A DNA stretch of 8,056 nt, taken from NCBI GenBank assembly GCA_030619585.1, contig JAUXBD010000042.1, forward strand, positions 1 to 8,056, in the 5' to 3' direction. Positions within the stretch are counted from its first letter, which is position 1; every line of letters begins with the position of its first letter. A program made the position numbers and the translations under genes. The stretch comes from Desulfobacteraceae bacterium (GTDB lineage Bacteria; Desulfobacterota; Desulfobacteria; Desulfobacterales; SURF-7). Shown here piece by piece: positions 5,493 to 8,056 of the stretch. The notes under the pieces are model-generated. The model saw only the letters and a list, made by a program, of their open reading frames with translations. It ran no database searches and was not told where the DNA came from.

Positions 5493-6990
5493 TCTTAAAA
5501 AAATGAAAGTCCCTTGCACCAAGTTCAACCTGAAGTCCGGAAGTTTCCACCTGGTTTGTCTTGCGCAGGTAGCGGTCTTTTTTTAATGGATCAAAACAGA
5601 TAAATCTCCCGGCCGCAGGTAGCCAGTTTGCAGGCATTCTCACCGACCCTTGGGCGCGGGCCGAAGAGATATTAACAACAATAAGGCGTCTTTCTCTCCC
5701 TTTTTGCCAGCACCAGGCCAGAAGATTACAAGGAGCCAGAAGATTATAAGTAGAACGATCATCCGACCAACCAAGGGTTTCGCACATTTTCCAGACTCCG
5801 TCATGAAAAACAGGATGGTCCACCTCCTTAAGAAGTTTTTTTGCAAAGGATGCATATTCCGGCACGATGGGTTCGGCTGCACCACGTGCAAGATGTATTG
5901 GCACTTTAATACGATTGCCTTCAAACTGCCCGTGGTACCAGAGTTTCATACCTGGAAGCGTGGCAAGGGTAACCATAGCGCCGTATATTTTTTTGGAGCC
6001 GAAAATGTCCATGGATCTTGGTTCATCGTGGTTTTCCAAAAAGCGTACCATCTTTTCCTGGTAGTAGGAAGGTGCTGACAGATGTGACTTAAGACCTTCT
6101 GTATTTTCGTCAACCATTAAATCATACAGGGTTTTGTCATAGGTGTAGTCAAACCCCAGATCGATAAGGTCCTGTTCCATACCCCAATATACTTCCGCAA
6201 GCATGATGCACGGCAAGCCTTTGGACTTGAGATTTTCTATGGCAAGAGTCCAAAACTCAACTCCTTTGGCCTTTTCCACATAGCGATTCCATGTTTTGTT
6301 AAAAACCTTTTTTAGCACAAGCATCGCCATGTCACATCTTACACCATGGCAATGGCGGGCGATATCGGCAAGGGTTTCAATCATTGCAGACACAGCCTTT
6401 GGGTTGCTGTAATTAATTTGGGCTGTATCAACCCAGGGATAGGAAAAAGGGTCCCTTCCGTGGGCAATGCGTTGACTTTTCGTGGTTTTATGACCCGTAA
6501 AAAAAGCTTTAGAGCCCCTGTCTTTGCCTGCAGGCCTTGCCTGAACATAATATTCAGGGTTTTGGCTTACCCAAAAGTGATCGCATGCTGTGTGGTTTGG
6601 AACATAATCCAGAATAAGGGCCAGGCCCAGGTCTTCAAACTTTTGCTTAAGCGATAGAAGATCATCGGCACTTCCAAATACAGGGTCAGGAATATATCGG
6701 TCAATGGCATAAGGGGACCCCATAATATCCTTGATTTTGAAATTTTGAAGAATCGATCGGCTCTCTTTAATCAGGTTGGGTTGACTTCGTGCGTTTTCAC
6801 GGGAATATTGGCTTTGGTGCCACACTCCCATAAGCCAGACAAGATCTATCCCCCTTTTTTTCAGATCCACCCAGAGTCTGTCAGGAACAGTTTTAAGGGT
6901 AATCTTTCGCTTCTCCTTTTCACACAGGTCATTTAACCACGGCATCAGGTTGATTTCGTATATGTGAGGATTTTTTCGAAGTTGTATCAT
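5479..6990 (-). CDS. GH13 alpha-amylase-family glycosidase, cytoplasmic
   Basis: This 503-residue enzyme acts on alpha-glucosidic bonds of maltodextrin or glycogen-like glucan. The four GH13 regions are clear: DYVPNHT (128-134), GVRCDMAML with nucleophile D220 and R218, LAEVYW with acid/base E266, and FLENHDEPR with transition-state stabiliser D322. It also has GSPYAIDRYIPDP (91-103) and LPGMKLWYHGQFEGNRIKVP (345-364), the latter characteristic of a group of uncharacterised bacterial intracellular GH13 proteins. A C-terminal beta domain covers about 400-503. There is no signal peptide and no carbohydrate-binding module. ATG is at 6988-6990 with GGAG 7 nt upstream. It runs opposite to the GWD gene and tail-to-tail with the TIM-barrel gene. 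It lies 94 bp after tonB, so it may be read from the exbD-tonB unit; only a weak AT-rich -10 candidate is present in that gap. Whether it is an amylase, a glucosidase or a transglycosylase cannot be decided. Confidence 0.92.
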   Translation of the reverse strand: MIQLRKNPHIYEINLMPWLNDLCEKEKRKITLKTVPDRLWVDLKKRGIDLVWLMGVWHQSQYSRENARSQPNLIKESRSILQNFKIKDIMGSPYAIDRYIPDPVFGSADDLLSLKQKFEDLGLALILDYVPNHTACDHFWVSQNPEYYVQARPAGKDRGSKAFFTGHKTTKSQRIAHGRDPFSYPWVDTAQINYSNPKAVSAMIETLADIARHCHGVRCDMAMLVLKKVFNKTWNRYVEKAKGVEFWTLAIENLKSKGLPCIMLAEVYWGMEQDLIDLGFDYTYDKTLYDLMVDENTEGLKSHLSAPSYYQEKMVRFLENHDEPRSMDIFGSKKIYGAMVTLATLPGMKLWYHGQFEGNRIKVPIHLARGAAEPIVPEYASFAKKLLKEVDHPVFHDGVWKMCETLGWSDDRSTYNLLAPCNLLAWCWQKGRERRLIVVNISSARAQGSVRMPANWLPAAGRFICFDPLKKDRYLRKTNQVETSGLQVELGARDFHFFKITKE

Positions 6991-7084
6991 AACGCCGCTC
7001 CATTTTGTTTTTTTACGAGACCATAAAGCCTGATATATAAAAATCTTTTGGCAGGATTAACTTAATGATACTTACTTCAGGAAG
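6991..7084 (-). other. Gap between tonB and the GH13 gene
   Basis: These 94 bp contain the GGAG ribosome-binding site of the GH13 gene. They also hold most of a small palindrome, ACTTC-AG-GAAGT (7074-7085), whose last base reaches into the tonB stop codon, and an AT-rich patch (ATATATAAAAA, about 7033-7043) that could give a weak leftward -10. I see no hairpin followed by a T-run, so no intrinsic terminator separates tonB from the GH13 gene. Confidence 0.4.
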
Positions 7085-7753
7085 TCACTTTAACTCAAAA
7101 CGCACTGGAATGTTAACCCACATATCTATTGCCTTGCCTCCCTTTGTGGCAGGTTCAAAGGTCCAGTTTTTAACAGCATCTATGGCGGCATTGTCCAGGC
7201 TTTTGTGGCCACTTGATGAAAATACCCATAGATTTGCCACATTCCCCTTTTCATTCACGAGTATGCTTAATGTTACAGTTCCCTGGTAACCTCTTTTCCT
7301 GGCTATTTTGGGATAGGCAGGGGGGGGATTGTTTCTATACAGGGGCGTTGCCTCTTTTACAACCTGCATGTTTGAAAAACTGTCGCCATGGCTTAAGGAT
7401 GCAATGTCTGTTGTCTCTTTGTTTTTATCCTCTTGTTTGACCGACGTCTCCTTTATGGGGTCCGGTTCTGAATGCTGCTGCAAAGGGGTTGGGTTAACAG
7501 GAGTTTTTATCTTCGGTGGAGCCTTTGCGGGGGGTTGCTTTTTAACCTTTTTATAAGTTGCCGGTTTATAAGTTACAGGGTTTTTTTTAACGGCAGTAAC
7601 GGCCTTTTGAGGGGGCCGGTATGACATGGTAATGGTGACGCTGCGGGCTTTGGGCATTGTAATGGAAGTGCTTTTAGACCATATGGAGTCTATGCAAAAA
7701 GCAGAACAGTGGAGCAACATTGCTATAGCTGCTGCAGGTATAATCCGTTTCAT
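7085..7753 (-). CDS. tonB: TonB-family energy transducer
   Basis: This 222-residue protein has the standard TonB layout. An N-terminal membrane anchor (about residues 4-21) contains a His (H15), in the place where TonB proteins carry a functionally important transmembrane histidine. It is followed by a long periplasmic linker rich in Pro, Lys and Thr (about 45-140, with PPAKAPPKIKTP at 74-85). The C-terminal TonB domain (about 145-222) has AYPKIARKRGYQGTVTL, a VNEKG turn, SSGHKSLDNAA and AVKNWTFEPA, and ends in VRFELK. It would pass proton-motive-force energy from ExbB/ExbD to outer-membrane TonB-dependent transporters. Its ATG overlaps the exbD stop as ATGA (7750-7753), indicating coupled translation. 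The cargo is unknown; the glucan neighbours suggest carbohydrate uptake, but that is only context. It is a little short of E. coli TonB (239 residues), within family range. Confidence 0.88.
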   Translation of the reverse strand: MKRIIPAAAIAMLLHCSAFCIDSIWSKSTSITMPKARSVTITMSYRPPQKAVTAVKKNPVTYKPATYKKVKKQPPAKAPPKIKTPVNPTPLQQHSEPDPIKETSVKQEDKNKETTDIASLSHGDSFSNMQVVKEATPLYRNNPPPAYPKIARKRGYQGTVTLSILVNEKGNVANLWVFSSSGHKSLDNAAIDAVKNWTFEPATKGGKAIDMWVNIPVRFELK

Positions 7754-8056
7754 TTAAAGGCTTTTTCTGCCTGAAGAGATATTTGATTAAGGCCTGCCAT
7801 TTTGATTTTATCAAGAACTTCAAAAAGGTTCTGGTATGAAAGGTCATGATCAGCAAAAAGCAGAACACCGGGATTTGTATGTCCCATAGATTTTTTCTTT
7901 AATATATGCGAAAAATCCTCAGGTGCAACAAAGGTTTTGTCAACATAAATTGAGCCATCTGCTTTTACTGTTATAGATAACATAAGGTTTTTTTCGATTT
8001 TAGCTGAAGAAGATGAGGGAAGAACTACCGGCAATCCATAAGTCGGATCGTAGCCA
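7750..8056 (-). CDS. exbD: ExbD-type biopolymer transport protein, C-terminal part
   Basis: The frame is open to the window edge, giving about 101 residues of the 3' part; the start and the N-terminal membrane helix lie outside. What remains looks like the periplasmic domain of ExbD/TolR: GLPVVLPSSSS leading into LSITVKADGSIYVDKT, then NPGVLLFADHDLSYQNLFEVLDKIKMAGLNQISLQAE. This is the family pattern of a strand with 'I.V..dG.iyv', then a 'v.i.aD....y..v..vld.....G...i.l' unit. With ExbB it would form the proton channel that energises TonB. The stop overlaps the tonB ATG by 4 bp. A TTG at 8032-8034 could be taken for a start, but the frame runs upstream through YDPTY, so it is internal. Confidence 0.8.
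   Translation of the reverse strand, partial: GYDPTYGLPVVLPSSSSAKIEKNLMLSITVKADGSIYVDKTFVAPEDFSHILKKKSMGHTNPGVLLFADHDLSYQNLFEVLDKIKMAGLNQISLQAEKAFK

Noticed and set aside
5650..6078. A 142-residue plus-strand open frame inside the GH13 gene
   Set aside because: The minus-strand frame carries GH13 sequence continuously through this interval, while this frame shows no family features.
1..8056. tRNA or rRNA genes, CRISPR arrays, insertion sequences
   Set aside because: I saw no cloverleaf-like sequence, no regularly spaced repeats, no transposase-like frame and no terminal inverted repeats with target duplications, including around the deletion junctions.

Overview
The window looks like a chromosomal stretch from a Gram-negative bacterium. 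The ExbD/TonB pair implies an outer membrane. The protein style and the moderately AT-rich composition resemble Desulfobacterota (the old Deltaproteobacteria), but that placement is an inference because no marker gene is present. The main theme is alpha-glucan (glycogen/starch) metabolism.

Layout on the plus strand: the tail of an amidohydrolase (1-270) is followed by about 490 bp without a convincing gene. This gap holds a good sigma70-type promoter (482-511), two perfect palindromes (463-475, 553-568), two leader hairpins (621-658, 662-683), and a hairpin that hides a Shine-Dalgarno sequence (721-755). Next come two badly eroded genes. One is a glycogen-synthase-like glycosyltransferase reduced to an N-terminal piece and an out-of-frame middle piece (761-1082). 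The other is the first 16 or so codons of a GH57-type glucanase (1120-1182). They lead into an apparently intact alpha-glucan, water dikinase (GWD, 1187-4660) with two CBM45-like starch-binding modules, the GWD core, the catalytic phosphohistidine and the ATP-binding C-terminus. A xylose-isomerase-like TIM-barrel protein (4662-5492) follows one base after its stop codon.

Layout on the minus strand: a cytoplasmic GH13 alpha-amylase-family enzyme (5479-6990) converges on the TIM-barrel gene with a 14-bp tail-to-tail overlap. Upstream of it lie tonB (7085-7753) and the 3' part of exbD (7750 to the window edge), overlapping in ATGA and so probably translationally coupled.

Functionally, the intact ancestor of this locus probably combined glucan synthesis (GT), glucan remodelling or cleavage (GH57, GH13) and glucan phosphorylation (GWD). 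GWD is best known from plants, algae and some alveolates, where it opens semi-crystalline starch to hydrolases. A plant-type GWD in a bacterial glucan operon, with a full set of metal ligands in the TIM-barrel partner, is the most unusual content here. The second is the clean loss of the interiors of the two genes just upstream, which is either real decay or an assembly error.
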